Assembly: GCF_001050515.1 (NCBI RefSeq)
Contig: NZ_CAHS01000023.1
Location: forward strand, 97,951-161,950
From: Erwinia piriflorinigrans CFBP 5888
GTDB lineage: Bacteria; Pseudomonadota; Gammaproteobacteria; Enterobacterales; Enterobacteriaceae
Direction of reading: 5' to 3'
Length of the DNA: 64,000 nucleotides
Below, in pieces: positions 1-12,520 of this stretch (the first letter of the stretch is position 1; every line of letters starts with the position of its first letter). Below the pieces are notes generated by a model. That model worked only from the letters and a program-made list of their open reading frames with translations. It had not been told where the DNA came from and searched no databases. Position numbers and translations under genes: made by a program.

Positions 1-2678
<2,678 letters not shown>

Positions 2679-2698
2679 AGCGGAGGAAATCCCAAAAC

Positions 2699-2720
2699 AG
2701 GCGATGGTACACCATCGCCT
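2699..2720 (-). terminator. Hairpin between dnaN and recF
   Basis: The gap holds an almost perfect inverted repeat (GGCGATGG, four-base loop, CCATCGCC) flanked by A-rich and T-rich tracts on both sides. In the direction of the operon the hairpin is followed by TGTTTT, so it may act as a weak terminator or attenuator that lowers recF and gyrB transcription relative to dnaN. Confidence 0.55.
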
Positions 2721-2757
2721 TGTTTTTTATTGACTGCGTTGACGACAGGCCAGGAAA

Positions 2758-3858
2758 TTACAATCTCATCGGCATGACGACATAGGCGGCAGATTGACTG
2801 GCCGCATCCTCGATCTGCACGCTGGAAACGGAATCGGTCAGCAGCAGACGCACATTTTCGCACTTCAGCGCGTTTAACACGTCCAGTACATAGCTGACGT
2901 TGAAACCGATTTCGAGATCGGTGCCGCCATAGGTGACATCCAGCATCTCTTCCGCTTCTTCCTGCTCCGGGTTGTTAGCGGTAATTTTTAACTGATTTTC
3001 GCTAATATACAGGCGAACGCCACGGAACTTCTCGTTTGAGAGGATCGCCGCACGGGAAAAAGCCTGCTTTAACAGATCGCAACTGGCATCGAGAGTCTTA
3101 TCCGGGTTCTTCGGCAATACGCGGCGATAATCAGGGAAACGACCGTCTACCAGCTTGGAAGTGAAGATAAAGTCACCCACGTGCGCACGAATGTTATTGC
3201 TGCCGATCTGCACCTGCAACAGGCTGTCACCGCCGTCCAGCAGGCGTACCAGCTCAATGACGCCTTTACGCGGTACGATCACCGAATGGCTCGGCAGCGA
3301 CTGTCCCACCGGCATGGAACAGACCGCCAGACGATGACCATCGGTGGCGACGGTGCGTAGCTCGTCACCTTCGGTCTCAAACAGCATCCCGTTCAGATAA
3401 TAACGCACGTCCTGATGCGCCATAGAGAACTGGGTGGCTTCGATCAGGCGCTTCATGGTGGCCTGCGGCAAGGTGAACTCGACCTCGCTCTGCCAGTCAT
3501 CGAGATTCGGGAAATCGCTGGCTGGCAGAGTAGACAGAGAAAAACGGCTGCGACCGGAGCGCACCAGCATTCTTTCGCCTTCCAGTATCACCGCGATTTC
3601 GGCCCCTTCCGGCAGGCCACGGCAGATATCAAAAAACTTGCGCGCGGGCACGGTGGTAGCGCCTGGCTGATGATCCTGCGTCAGCGCAACGCGGGCCACC
3701 ATTTCCATTTCCAAATCGGTACCGGTCAGCAGCAGCGTGCCTTCCGTTACCTGTAACAACAGGTTGCCAAGAATAGGCAGCGTTGGACGACCACCCAGCG
3801 GGCTACTTACCTGCTGTAATGGCTTGAGTAACAGCTCACGTTCTACAGTAAATTTCAT
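2758..3858 (-). CDS. dnaN: DNA polymerase III beta sliding clamp
   Basis: This is the ring-shaped processivity clamp that tethers DNA polymerase III to DNA. The 366-residue protein has the family's exact length. It starts MKFTVERELLLKPLQQV and ends VVMPMRL; the C-terminal M-P-M-R-L segment is characteristic of the clamp's ligand-binding pocket. Its start lies 2 bp downstream of the dnaA stop, so the two are probably translationally coupled. Confidence 0.98.
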   Translation of the reverse strand: MKFTVERELLLKPLQQVSSPLGGRPTLPILGNLLLQVTEGTLLLTGTDLEMEMVARVALTQDHQPGATTVPARKFFDICRGLPEGAEIAVILEGERMLVRSGRSRFSLSTLPASDFPNLDDWQSEVEFTLPQATMKRLIEATQFSMAHQDVRYYLNGMLFETEGDELRTVATDGHRLAVCSMPVGQSLPSHSVIVPRKGVIELVRLLDGGDSLLQVQIGSNNIRAHVGDFIFTSKLVDGRFPDYRRVLPKNPDKTLDASCDLLKQAFSRAAILSNEKFRGVRLYISENQLKITANNPEQEEAEEMLDVTYGGTDLEIGFNVSYVLDVLNALKCENVRLLLTDSVSSVQIEDAASQSAAYVVMPMRL

Positions 3859-3860
3859 AG

Positions 3861-5252
3861 TCAGGAAGATAATGTTCTGATTAGATTTGAGAAATCTTCT
3901 TTAATGTCGTGACTTTCTTCACGCAGCTGCTCGATTTTACGGCAGGCATGTAGCACCGTGGTATGATCACGACCCCCGAAAGCATCACCGATTTCCGGCA
4001 GACTGTGGTTGGTCAATTCTTTGGCCATCGCCATCGCCATCTGGCGTGGGCGGGCCACCGAGCGCGAACGGCGCTTCGACAGCAGATCGGCCACCTTAAT
4101 TTTATAATATTCGGCCACCGTCTTCTGAATATTATCGATGGTAACCAGCTTCTCCTGTAGCGCCAGCAGATCGCGCAACGCTTCCCGCACGAAATCGATG
4201 GTAATGGCACGACCGGTGAAGTTGGCATTGGCGATCACACGATTCAGCGCCCCTTCCAGTTCACGCACGTTCGAGCGCAGGCGTTTAGCAATAAAGAAGG
4301 CCACTTCACCCGGCAGACGAATATCATTTTCATCGGCTTTCTTCATCAGGATCGCGACGCGGGTTTCCAGCTCCGGTGGCTCGATCGCCACCGTCAATCC
4401 CCAACCAAAGCGCGATTTCAGGCGATCTTCCACGCCATTGATCTCTTTCGGATAACGATCCGAGGTCAGGATGATCTGCTGATTACCTTCCAGCAGGGCA
4501 TTGAAGGTGTGGAAAAACTCTTCCTGCGATCGCTCTTTATTAGCAAAGAACTGAATATCATCGATCAGCAGCGCATCAACCGAGCGATAGTAGCGTTTGA
4601 ACTCTTCTATCGCGTTATTCTGCAACGCCTTAACCATGTCCTGCACAAAACGCTCGGAGTGCATATAGACCACTTTCGCGTTAGGTTTGCGCGCCATAAT
4701 CCCGTTACCCACCGCATGTAACAGGTGAGTTTTACCGAGACCGGTGCCGCCATAAAGGAACAGGGGGTTATACGCCCCGCCGGGATTATCAGCCACCTGA
4801 CGTGCCGCCGCGCGCGCCAGCTGGTTTGATTTACCCTCAACGAAGTTGTCGAAATTATGCTTGGTATTGACGTTTGAGCGGTAAGAAAGCTCTGCCAGAG
4901 CAGGCACGTTATCCCAGCTTGGACGAGTCGGTGCCGGGCGGCTCACCACACCGGGTGCGCTGGTATGCGCACTGGCCATCACCGGCTGACTGACAGTCTG
5001 AGAGACGGGCTTGCTGCCGACTTCAAAACGCAGCAAAGGCACATTTGCCCCGCAGAACTCATTGAGCAAGGCATTGATATTATTCAGGTATTTATCCCTA
5101 ACCCAGTCGAGCACAAAACGGTTTGGTGCATACAAGGCCAGCGTATTGTCGTTCAGCTCGGCCTGCAAGGGGCGTATCCACATGCTGAATTCGGTGGCAG
5201 GTAGTTCATCCTGCAGGCGGGCAAGACACTGTTGCCAAAGCGTAAGTGACAC
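3861..5252 (-). CDS. dnaA: Chromosomal replication initiator DnaA
   Basis: DnaA binds DnaA boxes in oriC and opens the origin. I place the start at a GTG (5252-5250) giving [17 protein letters not shown], because the enterobacterial protein starts at this GTG; a longer frame extends upstream but adds non-homologous residues. The result is 463 residues. Domain I is at the N-terminus, followed by a variable linker. The AAA+ core has Walker [10 protein letters not shown] and Walker [10 protein letters not shown]. The C-terminal DNA-binding domain carries the signature [19 protein letters not shown] perfect DnaA box lies upstream at 5488, consistent with autoregulation. Confidence 0.98.
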   Translation of the reverse strand: MSLTLWQQCLARLQDELPATEFSMWIRPLQAELNDNTLALYAPNRFVLDWVRDKYLNNINALLNEFCGANVPLLRFEVGSKPVSQTVSQPVMASAHTSAPGVVSRPAPTRPSWDNVPALAELSYRSNVNTKHNFDNFVEGKSNQLARAAARQVADNPGGAYNPLFLYGGTGLGKTHLLHAVGNGIMARKPNAKVVYMHSERFVQDMVKALQNNAIEEFKRYYRSVDALLIDDIQFFANKERSQEEFFHTFNALLEGNQQIILTSDRYPKEINGVEDRLKSRFGWGLTVAIEPPELETRVAILMKKADENDIRLPGEVAFFIAKRLRSNVRELEGALNRVIANANFTGRAITIDFVREALRDLLALQEKLVTIDNIQKTVAEYYKIKVADLLSKRRSRSVARPRQMAMAMAKELTNHSLPEIGDAFGGRDHTTVLHACRKIEQLREESHDIKEDFSNLIRTLSS

Positions 5253-5487
5253 GGCGGACTCCACTCGAAAAAGTTCGATAAGTAACAAAGGTACTGAAGC
5301 GATAATTTCATCATTGTTGACGCATGCCGAAGAGACGCATGCGAACCGCTATCCGCGGTTACTCCGCCCGTACCCGATATCTGTGGTGCTTTCGAGAACG
5401 ATCGACCCGGAGGATCTCTAGCGGAAGGGCGGATCATAGCGTAAAGCGCGGCAGAGATCTTCACTTTCTACACAGTTTTGATCCAAT

Positions 5488-5496
5488 TTATCCACA
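5488..5496 (+). promoter_or_regulatory. DnaA box upstream of dnaA
   Basis: TTATCCACA is an exact match to the strong DnaA-box consensus. It lies 236 bp upstream of the dnaA start, where enterobacterial dnaA genes carry an autoregulatory box. Confidence 0.85.
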
Positions 5497-5753
5497 GGTG
5501 CGGATCGTGAGGATAAGTTTACGCCACCTTGCGCAAAAGGCACTCTGCATCGTCTTCAATATGTGAAATTAATCGGTTCGGCTCGCTAAGATGGCCAAAA
5601 TGACGTCGACGGATCGCGTTAAGATCCTGCGCGATCCTTGCGCTTTTTAGCGGACGCCGTATAATTCTTGCCCCGGCATGTGCGCCATAGCCCTTTTGGA
5701 TGATTTTTCGGTTCACTACGGGTAATCAGGATGCGCTTTACACACGAAGTAAA

Positions 5754-5782
5754 TTGACTCTGGACTGTACAATTATTACAAT
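5754..5782 (+). promoter_or_regulatory. rpmH promoter
   Basis: A -35 box TTGACT and a -10 box TACAAT are separated by 17 bp, about 98 bp upstream of the rpmH start. The element has a near-consensus sigma-70 shape and resembles what I recall of the E. coli rpmH promoter. Confidence 0.8.
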
Positions 5783-5867
5783 CCCGCCTCTTTATTAAAG
5801 ACACACTGAGGCGTCGGTCGTTTTTTCGGGCCAGATACGCGTCACAAGTGAAATTTTTCAAGTTTAG

Positions 5868-6020
<153 letters not shown>

Positions 6021-6037
6021 TAAAAGCTAACCGCTGA

Positions 6038-6397
6038 GTGGTTAAGCTCGCATTTCCCAGGGAGTTACGTTTGTTAACTCCCACTCACTTCACTTTCGTC
6101 TTCCAGCAGCCACAACGGGCTGGCACGCCGCAAATTACTATTCTCGGCCGCCTGAACGCGCTGGGGTATCCCCGCATCGGTCTCACCGTCGCGAAAAAAC
6201 ATGTTAAACGCGCGCATGAACGCAATCGGATCAAGCGATTGACCCGAGAAAGCTTTCGCCTGCGTCAACATGAACTTCCGTCGATGGATTTTGTGATCGT
6301 AGCGAAAAAGGGCATTGGTGAGCTGGACAACCATGCACTGACGGAAGCGTTGGAGAAATTATGGCGTCGCCATTGTCGCCTGGCTCGCGGCTCTTAA
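6038..6397 (+). CDS. rnpA: Ribonuclease P protein component
   Basis: This is the basic protein subunit of RNase P, which works with the catalytic M1 RNA to trim tRNA 5' leaders. The 119-residue length equals that of E. coli. It starts with GTG (6038), read as [14 protein letters not shown]. The family signature is present as [16 protein letters not shown]. The gene starts 17 bp after rpmH and its 3' end overlaps the start of yidD, the usual arrangement. Confidence 0.97.
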   Translation: MVKLAFPRELRLLTPTHFTFVFQQPQRAGTPQITILGRLNALGYPRIGLTVAKKHVKRAHERNRIKRLTRESFRLRQHELPSMDFVIVAKKGIGELDNHALTEALEKLWRRHCRLARGS

Positions 6398-6603
6398 TCG
6401 GGCTGATACGCGTCTATCAACGCGTTATCAGTCCGCTGTTAGGACCCCACTGCCGTTTTCATCCCAGCTGTTCGCAATACGGTATTGAAGCATTGCGTCG
6501 GTTCGGGATGGTAAAAGGGAGTTGGTTGGCGATGAAACGCATATTAAAATGCCACCCCTTGAACCCGGGTGGCGACGATCCGGTGCCGCCACACAACCAT
6601 TGA
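6361..6603 (+). CDS. yidD: Membrane protein insertion efficiency factor YidD
   Basis: YidD is a small peripheral inner-membrane protein that assists YidC-dependent insertion. The 80-residue protein shows the family's cysteine-containing motif ([14 protein letters not shown]) and a C-terminal [12 protein letters not shown] segment. The start lies inside the 3' end of rnpA in another frame, as in other enterobacteria. It is followed 18 bp later by yidC. Confidence 0.95.
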   Translation: MASPLSPGSRLLIGLIRVYQRVISPLLGPHCRFHPSCSQYGIEALRRFGMVKGSWLAMKRILKCHPLNPGGDDPVPPHNH

Positions 6604-6621
6604 TACCAGAGAACATTAACG

Positions 6622-8268
6622 ATGGATTCGCAACGCAATCTCTTCCTCATCGCTTTTCTGTTCGTGTCTTTTATGATCTGGCAAGCCTGGCAGACGGATA
6701 ACGCTCCGCAGCCACTGCAAACCCAGACCACACAGAACACGACCAGCGCAGCAGGTGATGCCGCCAATCAGGGTGTACCTGCCAGCGGCCAGGGCAAAAC
6801 GATCACCGTTAAGACCGATGTCCTGTCTTTAAACATCAATACGCGCGGTGGCGACATTGATCAGGCTCAGCTGCTGACCTACCCGGACAAACTGGGCTCG
6901 GACCAGCCTTTCCTGCTGCTGGAATCCACCCCAGGCTTCCTGTATCAGGCGCAGAGCGGCCTGACCGGTCGTAACGGCCCGGATAACCCAGCCAACGGCG
7001 CACGTCCTCTTTATACCAGCGGCCAGGATCATTTCGAACTGGCTAATGGCCAGAGCGAGTTGCGTATCCCGCTGACCTTTACTGCTGAAAATGGCGTCAC
7101 CTACACCAAGACTTTCGTCCTGAAGCGCGGTGAGTATGCTATCAGCGTTGATTATCAGATCAACAACACCACCCAGCAGCCGCTGGAAGTATCGATGTTT
7201 GGTCAGCTGAAGCAGACAATCGATCTGCCGAAGCATCGCGATACCGGCAGCAGCAACTTTGCCCTGCATACTTTCCGTGGTGCGGCTTACTCCAGCAGTG
7301 AGACCAACTACGAGAAGTACAAATTCGACAAAATCAGCGATAACGAAAACCTCAGCGCCACCACCAACAATGGTTGGGTCGCGATGCTGCAACAGTATTT
7401 CGCCACCGCATGGGTTCCGCAGACTGCGGGCAGCAACTCCCTTTACACCAGCAATCTGGGTAATGGCATTGCCGCTATCGGTTATAAATCTGCACCGGTG
7501 ATCGTTGCCGCAGGTTCCCAGCAGCAGCTGGCAGCCACGCTATGGGTTGGCCCGGAAATTCAGGACAAAATGGCGGCGGTTGCGCCACATCTTGATCTGA
7601 CCGTGGATTATGGCTGGCTGTGGTTTATCTCGCAGCCGCTATTTAAGCTGCTGAAATTCCTGCACGGCTTTATCGGTAACTGGGGCTTCTCAATTATCGT
7701 TATCACCTTTATCGTGCGCGGCATCATGTATCCGCTGACCAAAGCGCAGTACACCTCAATGGCAAAAATGCGCATGCTTCAGCCTAAAATTCAGGCAATG
7801 CGTGAGCGTTTAGGTGATGATAAGCAGCGTATGAGCCAGGAAATGATGGCGCTGTACAAGGCAGAGAAAGTGAACCCGCTGGGCGGCTGTCTGCCGCTGG
7901 TTATCCAAATGCCGATCTTCCTTGCCCTCTATTACATGCTGATGGGCTCGGTGGAACTGCGTCATGCGCCGTTTGCTCTGTGGATCCATGACCTTGCTGC
8001 ACAAGACCCGTACTACATCCTGCCGATCCTGATGGGCGTGACGATGTTCTTCATTCAGAAGATGTCTCCGACCACCGTGACCGACCCGATGCAGCAGAAG
8101 ATCATGACCTTTATGCCGGTGATTTTCACCGTCTTCTTCCTGTGGTTCCCGTCAGGTCTGGTGCTGTACTACATCGTCAGCAACCTGGTCACCATCCTTC
8201 AGCAGCAGCTGATTTATCGCGGGTTGGAAAAACGTGGCCTGCATAGCCGCGACAAGAAAAAGGCGTAA
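6622..8268 (+). CDS. yidC: Membrane protein insertase YidC
   Basis: YidC inserts and folds inner-membrane proteins, including ATP synthase subunit c, with or without SecYEG. The 548-residue protein matches the E. coli length. It has an N-terminal membrane anchor ([17 protein letters not shown]), a large periplasmic beta-sandwich domain (roughly residues 55-340), and a conserved C-terminal core with [20 protein letters not shown] and [20 protein letters not shown]. It ends with a basic tail (RDKKKA). A strong terminator follows. Confidence 0.98.
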   Translation: MDSQRNLFLIAFLFVSFMIWQAWQTDNAPQPLQTQTTQNTTSAAGDAANQGVPASGQGKTITVKTDVLSLNINTRGGDIDQAQLLTYPDKLGSDQPFLLLESTPGFLYQAQSGLTGRNGPDNPANGARPLYTSGQDHFELANGQSELRIPLTFTAENGVTYTKTFVLKRGEYAISVDYQINNTTQQPLEVSMFGQLKQTIDLPKHRDTGSSNFALHTFRGAAYSSSETNYEKYKFDKISDNENLSATTNNGWVAMLQQYFATAWVPQTAGSNSLYTSNLGNGIAAIGYKSAPVIVAAGSQQQLAATLWVGPEIQDKMAAVAPHLDLTVDYGWLWFISQPLFKLLKFLHGFIGNWGFSIIVITFIVRGIMYPLTKAQYTSMAKMRMLQPKIQAMRERLGDDKQRMSQEMMALYKAEKVNPLGGCLPLVIQMPIFLALYYMLMGSVELRHAPFALWIHDLAAQDPYYILPILMGVTMFFIQKMSPTTVTDPMQQKIMTFMPVIFTVFFLWFPSGLVLYYIVSNLVTILQQQLIYRGLEKRGLHSRDKKKA

Positions 8269-8321
8269 TTCGGCAACGAATCACCGCAATCCGTGCTAAA
8301 ACCAGGCACGATGTCTATTAT

Positions 8322-8351
8322 AAGGCGGTCAATTGACCGCCTTATTTTTTT
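8322..8351 (+). terminator. Terminator after yidC
   Basis: A GC-rich hairpin (AAGGCGGTC, short loop, GACCGCCTT) is followed by a run of T residues (ATTTTTTTG). This is a textbook intrinsic terminator between yidC and mnmE. Confidence 0.9.
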
Positions 8352-8371
8352 GCATGAAAAGAGAATTCAAC

Positions 8372-9736
8372 ATGAACCATAGCGATACCATCGTCGCTCA
8401 GGCGACGCCGCCGGGGCGTGGCGGCGTCGGCATCCTGCGTGTTTCCGGCAGCCAGGCCGCCGGGGTTGCGCAGCTACTGCTGGGTAAACTGCCAAAACCG
8501 CGCTACGCCGACTATCTGCCGTTCCGCGATGCGGACGGTAGCACCCTCGATCAGGGAATTGCGCTGTGGTTTCCCGGCCCGAACTCCTTTACCGGCGAGG
8601 ACGTGCTGGAATTGCAGGGCCACGGTGGGCCGGTGATCCTCGATCTGCTGCTGAAGCGCATCCTGTCACTACCCGGGCTACGTATTGCTAACCCTGGTGA
8701 GTTCTCCGAGCGCGCTTTCCTCAATGACAAGTTAGACCTGGCCCAGGCAGAGGCCATTGCCGACCTGATAGATGCCAGTTCAGAACAGGCGGCACGCTCA
8801 GCGGTCAACTCATTACAGGGCGTTTTCTCCACCCGCGTTAACCATCTTGTGGAAGCACTCACTCACCTGCGGATATACGTGGAAGCGGCGATCGACTTCC
8901 CAGATGAAGAAATCGACTTCCTGTCGGATGGCAAAATAGAGGCGCAACTTCACCAGGTCATTACCGATCTCAACGCAGTGCGCGGTGAAGCACGCCAGGG
9001 GAGCCTGCTGCGTGAAGGGATGAAAGTGGTGATTGCCGGGCGGCCCAACGCGGGGAAATCCAGCCTGCTGAACGCGCTCGCCGGGCGCGAAGCCGCCATT
9101 GTCACCGATATTGCAGGGACAACGCGTGATGTGCTGCGTGAACATATCCATATCGATGGTATGCCGCTGCATATCATTGATACCGCCGGACTGCGCGAAG
9201 CCAGCGATGAAGTCGAACGCATTGGTATTGAGCGTGCGTGGCATGAGATTGAACAGGCGGATCATGTACTGTTTATGGTCGATGGAACCACCACGGATGC
9301 CACCGATCCCGCAGAGATTTGGCCTGACTTTATTGCCCGGCTGCCGGAGACATTACCGGTTACCGTGGTACGCAATAAAGCGGATATCACAGGTGAAACA
9401 AGGGGCGTTGAAGAAGTAAATGGTCACTCACTTATCCGCCTGTCGGCACGTACCGGCGAAGGGATTGAAAACCTGCGCGACCATTTAAAATCAAGCATGG
9501 GCTTTTCCGGCAATATGGAGGGAGGCTTCCTGGCCCGTCGCCGCCATTTGCAGGCTCTCGAGTTAGCGGCTACTCACCTGGATCAGGGAAAACATCAGCT
9601 GCTGGCCGCCTGGGCTGGGGAGTTGCTGGCGGAAGAACTGCGTCTGGCGCAGCAGGCACTCAGTGAGATCACCGGCGAATTCAGCTCCGACGATCTGCTG
9701 GGGCGGATTTTCTCCAGTTTCTGTATTGGAAAATAA
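8372..9736 (+). CDS. mnmE: tRNA uridine-5-carboxymethylaminomethyl modification GTPase MnmE
   Basis: MnmE works with MnmG (at 61648 in this window) to modify the wobble uridine of several tRNAs. I chose the ATG at 8372 ([18 protein letters not shown]), which gives the family length of 454 residues; an upstream in-frame ATG lies near the preceding terminator. An N-terminal tetrahydrofolate-binding domain is followed by an inserted Ras-like G domain with G1 GRPNAGKSS, a G2/G3 region (GTTRD, DTAGL) and G4 NKAD. The C-terminal CIGK supplies the catalytic cysteine. Confidence 0.97.
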   Translation: MNHSDTIVAQATPPGRGGVGILRVSGSQAAGVAQLLLGKLPKPRYADYLPFRDADGSTLDQGIALWFPGPNSFTGEDVLELQGHGGPVILDLLLKRILSLPGLRIANPGEFSERAFLNDKLDLAQAEAIADLIDASSEQAARSAVNSLQGVFSTRVNHLVEALTHLRIYVEAAIDFPDEEIDFLSDGKIEAQLHQVITDLNAVRGEARQGSLLREGMKVVIAGRPNAGKSSLLNALAGREAAIVTDIAGTTRDVLREHIHIDGMPLHIIDTAGLREASDEVERIGIERAWHEIEQADHVLFMVDGTTTDATDPAEIWPDFIARLPETLPVTVVRNKADITGETRGVEEVNGHSLIRLSARTGEGIENLRDHLKSSMGFSGNMEGGFLARRRHLQALELAATHLDQGKHQLLAAWAGELLAEELRLAQQALSEITGEFSSDDLLGRIFSSFCIGK

Positions 9737-9741
9737 GCGTA

Positions 9742-9768
9742 CCGGTGGGATAAGCGCTATCCCACCGG
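9742..9768 (+). terminator. Hairpin downstream of mnmE
   Basis: An 11-bp perfect stem (CCGGTGGGATA / TATCCCACCGG) with a five-base loop begins five bases after the mnmE stop. No T-run follows, so it may be a transcript-stabilising hairpin rather than a complete intrinsic terminator. Confidence 0.55.
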
Positions 9769-9893
9769 AAAACGAAAATCGTGAGATGCCTAAAATCTGA
9801 AAATACGCCAATACATGGAATCCAGATGAAAAAAGTTCGGAAAATTCCTACAATCACTGGGATGATTATCCGACCATTTTCATGGAGCGACAG

Positions 9894-10622
9894 ATGGCAA
9901 GTCATTTTGCACGCTGGGCACTCGCCCAAAGCAGACCTAAGGTTCACCGCATCCCGCAACAAATCATTGAAAATGCTTCGCTTTTTAATGAGAGACGGCG
10001 TACGCGCTTTCTGGCAGCCCGCACCCTGCTCGCTGAACTGATGTTCAAGATCTATGGCATCCCGAAACTTCCCGGCATGATTGCCAGCAGCAACGGCCGC
10101 CCACGTTTTTCTGACCCTGACTTACCTGACTTCAGCTTTGCCTATGCCGGAAATGTGGTTGGGGTACTGTTAGCCGAGGAAGGAGAACATGCCGGGCTGG
10201 ATATAGAGATGGTTCGGGCGCACAGTCGGCAAACGCTGGAAAGCCATTTTGAGTATCTCTCCTCGGGGGAAAAAGCGTGGATCCATGCGCAGAATGACGC
10301 CATTGAGGCTTCAACTCAACTGTGGACGCTGCGTCAAAGCATTCTCAAGATGACCGATGAAGGTGTCAATAGTGAAGGCTCACTTCAGCTGCATCCCGCA
10401 TCTGGCAGGCTTCGTTCCGTCAACAGACCGGGCATTCAGGCTTTCTGTGACGTTGAACCTTTACTGGTCTGGTCCTGTGCGCTTTCGCCGGGGGATGAGA
10501 GATTAAGTTTGTGGGAATATAACGAAGATAACGGCCTGGAGCCGCTGCGAGAGATTAACCTGCGTGCGCAAAATATGGGGCCCTGCACGCTGCGCCTGAC
10601 CAGCCTGCCGGTAGAAAGATAG
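9894..10622 (+). CDS. 4'-phosphopantetheinyl transferase-like protein, divergent
   Basis: The 242-residue protein resembles the Sfp/AcpT family, which transfers phosphopantetheine from CoA to carrier proteins. I favour the ATG at 9894 because GGAG lies six bases upstream; an ATG at 9882 would overlap that site. The Mg-binding pair is present (GLDIE, D103 and E105). The second motif W-T-x-K-E-x-x-x-K is present in register but altered: W144, R147 for Lys, Q148 for the metal-binding Glu, K152. The usual F-N-x-S-H-S motif reads FSFAYA. It may be a specialised, weak or inactive PPTase. It is convergent with adeP and about 7.6 kb from a carrier-protein-rich operon, so a role in activating those carriers is possible but unproven. 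Confidence 0.7.
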   Translation: MASHFARWALAQSRPKVHRIPQQIIENASLFNERRRTRFLAARTLLAELMFKIYGIPKLPGMIASSNGRPRFSDPDLPDFSFAYAGNVVGVLLAEEGEHAGLDIEMVRAHSRQTLESHFEYLSSGEKAWIHAQNDAIEASTQLWTLRQSILKMTDEGVNSEGSLQLHPASGRLRSVNRPGIQAFCDVEPLLVWSCALSPGDERLSLWEYNEDNGLEPLREINLRAQNMGPCTLRLTSLPVER

Positions 10623-10640
10623 CGACATCACCGCAGAGAA

Positions 10641-10663
10641 TGCGGGTGGCATAGCCACCCGCA
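10641..10663. terminator. Bidirectional hairpin between convergent genes
   Basis: A 10-bp perfect stem (TGCGGGTGGC / GCCACCCGCA) with a three-base loop sits in the 45-bp gap between the convergent PPTase-like gene and adeP. It probably serves both as transcription end or RNA stabiliser. No long T-run is present. Confidence 0.65.
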
Positions 10664-10667
10664 CGGA

Positions 10668-11981
10668 TTAATGCGCGTCAATAAACACAATTTTTGCGAC
10701 AAAAAGCAGCGCCACCACCACGACACAGGGGCTGATTTCGCGCCAGCGCCCGGTGCCCAGTTTCATCACGCAATAAGAGATGAACCCCAGCGCGATACCT
10801 TCAGTAATTGAAAAACTGAATGGCATCATCACCGCAGTGACAAAGGCCGGCACCGCTTCGGTCAGATCGTCCCATTTCACGCGCGCCAGGCTCGATGTCA
10901 TCAACACACCCACATAGATTAACGCGCCAGCCGCCGCATAGGCAGGCACCATAGCGGCCAGTGGAGAGAGGAACATTACCAGAAGGAACAACAGGCCGGT
11001 CACTACCGCCATCAAGCCCGTGCGGCCTCCAATGGATACGCCGGAAGAGCTTTCGATATAGGCCGTCACCGAAGACGTTCCGATAAATGAACCTGCCACA
11101 GAGCTGATACTGTCGACATACAGCGCCTGTTTCATGCGCGGGAAAGTGCCTTTTTCATCACTCAAGCCCGCTTTATCCGTCACGCCAATAAGCGTGCCAG
11201 AAGAGTCGAACAGGTTAACCAGCATAAAGGAGAAGATGATCCCCGCCATTCCTACATTTAGCGAGTCCTTCAGATTAACCTGGCCCAGCACCGACGTGAC
11301 AGCAGGGGGTGCGGAGAAAATACCGGTGAACTTAACATCGCCAATGGCCAGTCCAATTGCCGTCGTGACGACAATCGATACCAGAACCGCCGCATGAATA
11401 TTACGTGATGCCAGAACGGCGATAATAAAGAAGCCCAGCGCGCCCAACAGCACGCTATGCGATGTCAAATTACCAACGGTCACCAGCGTGGCTTCACTTG
11501 GCACGATGATGCCCGTATTCTTCAGCCCCATCAGGGCGATAAACAGACCAATACCGGCCGTGATCCCTACGCGCAGGCTTAACGGGATATTCGCTATCAT
11601 CCAGTAACGCACGCGGAACAGGGTCAGCAGCAGCAGGCCCACGGCTCCCCAGAAGATGGCCCCCATGCCGACCTGCCAGGAAATGCCCATCGCCCCAACC
11701 ACCACGAAAGCAAAGAAGGCGTTTAGCCCCATTGCCGGAGCCAGCGCGACGGGCAGATTGGCTACCAGCCCCATCAGAATACTGCCGAACGCGGCTATCA
11801 GGCAGGTCGTGACAAACACCGCCCGGGTATCCATGCCCGCCACGCCGAGGATCTGCGGGTTAACGAAGACGATGTATACCATTGTCAGAAAAGTGGTAAA
11901 TCCGGCAATCACCTCGGTACGCACGGTGGTGCCATGTTCCTGTAGTTTAAAAATCCGTTGTAACAGACCGGGATTCGTCAT
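10668..11981 (-). CDS. adeP: Adenine permease AdeP, NCS2 family
   Basis: This is a proton-coupled adenine importer of the inner membrane. The 437-residue protein is predicted to have many hydrophobic segments and closely follows the E. coli YieG/AdeP sequence I recall: EHGTTVRTEVIAGFTTFLTM, APAMGLNAFFAF in the substrate region, and DSSGTLIGVTDKAGL. It lies near phoU as in E. coli. A PurR-like operator lies 85 bp upstream of the start, consistent with repression by purines. Confidence 0.93.
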   Translation of the reverse strand: MTNPGLLQRIFKLQEHGTTVRTEVIAGFTTFLTMVYIVFVNPQILGVAGMDTRAVFVTTCLIAAFGSILMGLVANLPVALAPAMGLNAFFAFVVVGAMGISWQVGMGAIFWGAVGLLLLTLFRVRYWMIANIPLSLRVGITAGIGLFIALMGLKNTGIIVPSEATLVTVGNLTSHSVLLGALGFFIIAVLASRNIHAAVLVSIVVTTAIGLAIGDVKFTGIFSAPPAVTSVLGQVNLKDSLNVGMAGIIFSFMLVNLFDSSGTLIGVTDKAGLSDEKGTFPRMKQALYVDSISSVAGSFIGTSSVTAYIESSSGVSIGGRTGLMAVVTGLLFLLVMFLSPLAAMVPAYAAAGALIYVGVLMTSSLARVKWDDLTEAVPAFVTAVMMPFSFSITEGIALGFISYCVMKLGTGRWREISPCVVVVALLFVAKIVFIDAH

Positions 11982-12065
11982 TATGTGATTCCAAAACGGA
12001 GAAAAGTTGTCGACGGTTATCCTAACTCATTAATGCGATTTTGGGATGTTGATAACCCGGTTTTT

Positions 12066-12081
12066 TCGCAACCGATTGCGC
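12066..12081 (-). promoter_or_regulatory. PurR operator upstream of adeP
   Basis: On the minus strand the 16-mer reads GCGCAATCGGTTGCGA. It matches the PurR palindrome ACGCAAACGTTTGCGT in its core (CGCAA-N-CG-N-TT-N-CG). Its position upstream of a purine permease makes PurR control likely. Confidence 0.75.
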
Positions 12082-12189
12082 TGCGGACGCACCTTATGAC
12101 GACCACCAAAGGTGAGCGCGATGGCCCGAGGGGAGAGGGATGAAAGCCAGAACAGCGGTCTGACATCCAGAACGAAAGGCTGAAGTTGG

Positions 12190-12209
12190 CAGGCCGGGAA
12201 ACCGGCCTG
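12190..12209. terminator. GAAA-loop hairpin downstream of the InsA-like gene
   Basis: An 8-bp GC stem (CAGGCCGG / CCGGCCTG) closes a GAAA tetraloop 24 bp after the stop of the InsA-like gene. On the minus strand no T-run follows, so function as a terminator is only possible. Confidence 0.4.
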
Positions 12210-12232
12210 AGCTCAATTTTCGGATGGCTGCC

Positions 12233-12520
12233 TCATTTTGAGTCGGGTTTATTCTGTTTAACCTCTTTCAGGTGCCGCAGAACGGTTTCAAGGCTCACGC
12301 CGAGTTGACGCGCAATATCTCTCTCTTCTAAACCTTCTTTATTCATATCACTTACCGTTCCCTGCATATCGGGTCTGGAACCTGCATAGTAGAAATGAAG
12401 CTGGAAGGTTTTCAGACAACTCTGGCAACGATAGCGTTGTATACCTGAAGCGGAACGTCCATTACGACGTATCCTGACTTTTTCTTTACAACGCGGACAG
12501 GAAATAACTCCCATGACCAT
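12233..12520 (-). CDS. Orphan InsA-like (IS1-type) protein
   Basis: This 95-residue protein resembles InsA of IS1: an N-terminal zinc ribbon with two C-x-x-C pairs (SCPRCKEK and RCQSCLKTF), an aromatic LHFYYAGSRP segment, and a C-terminal helix-turn-helix (EERDIARQLGVSLETVLRHLKE). I chose the ATG at 12520 because AGGAG lies eight bases upstream; a GTG at 12529 overlaps that site. No InsB transposase frame follows, and no IS1 terminal repeats are obvious. It could be an IS1 relic or an InsA-type regulator kept by the host. The intact frame with a good ribosome site argues for a functional protein. Confidence 0.75.
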   Translation of the reverse strand: MVMGVISCPRCKEKVRIRRNGRSASGIQRYRCQSCLKTFQLHFYYAGSRPDMQGTVSDMNKEGLEERDIARQLGVSLETVLRHLKEVKQNKPDSK

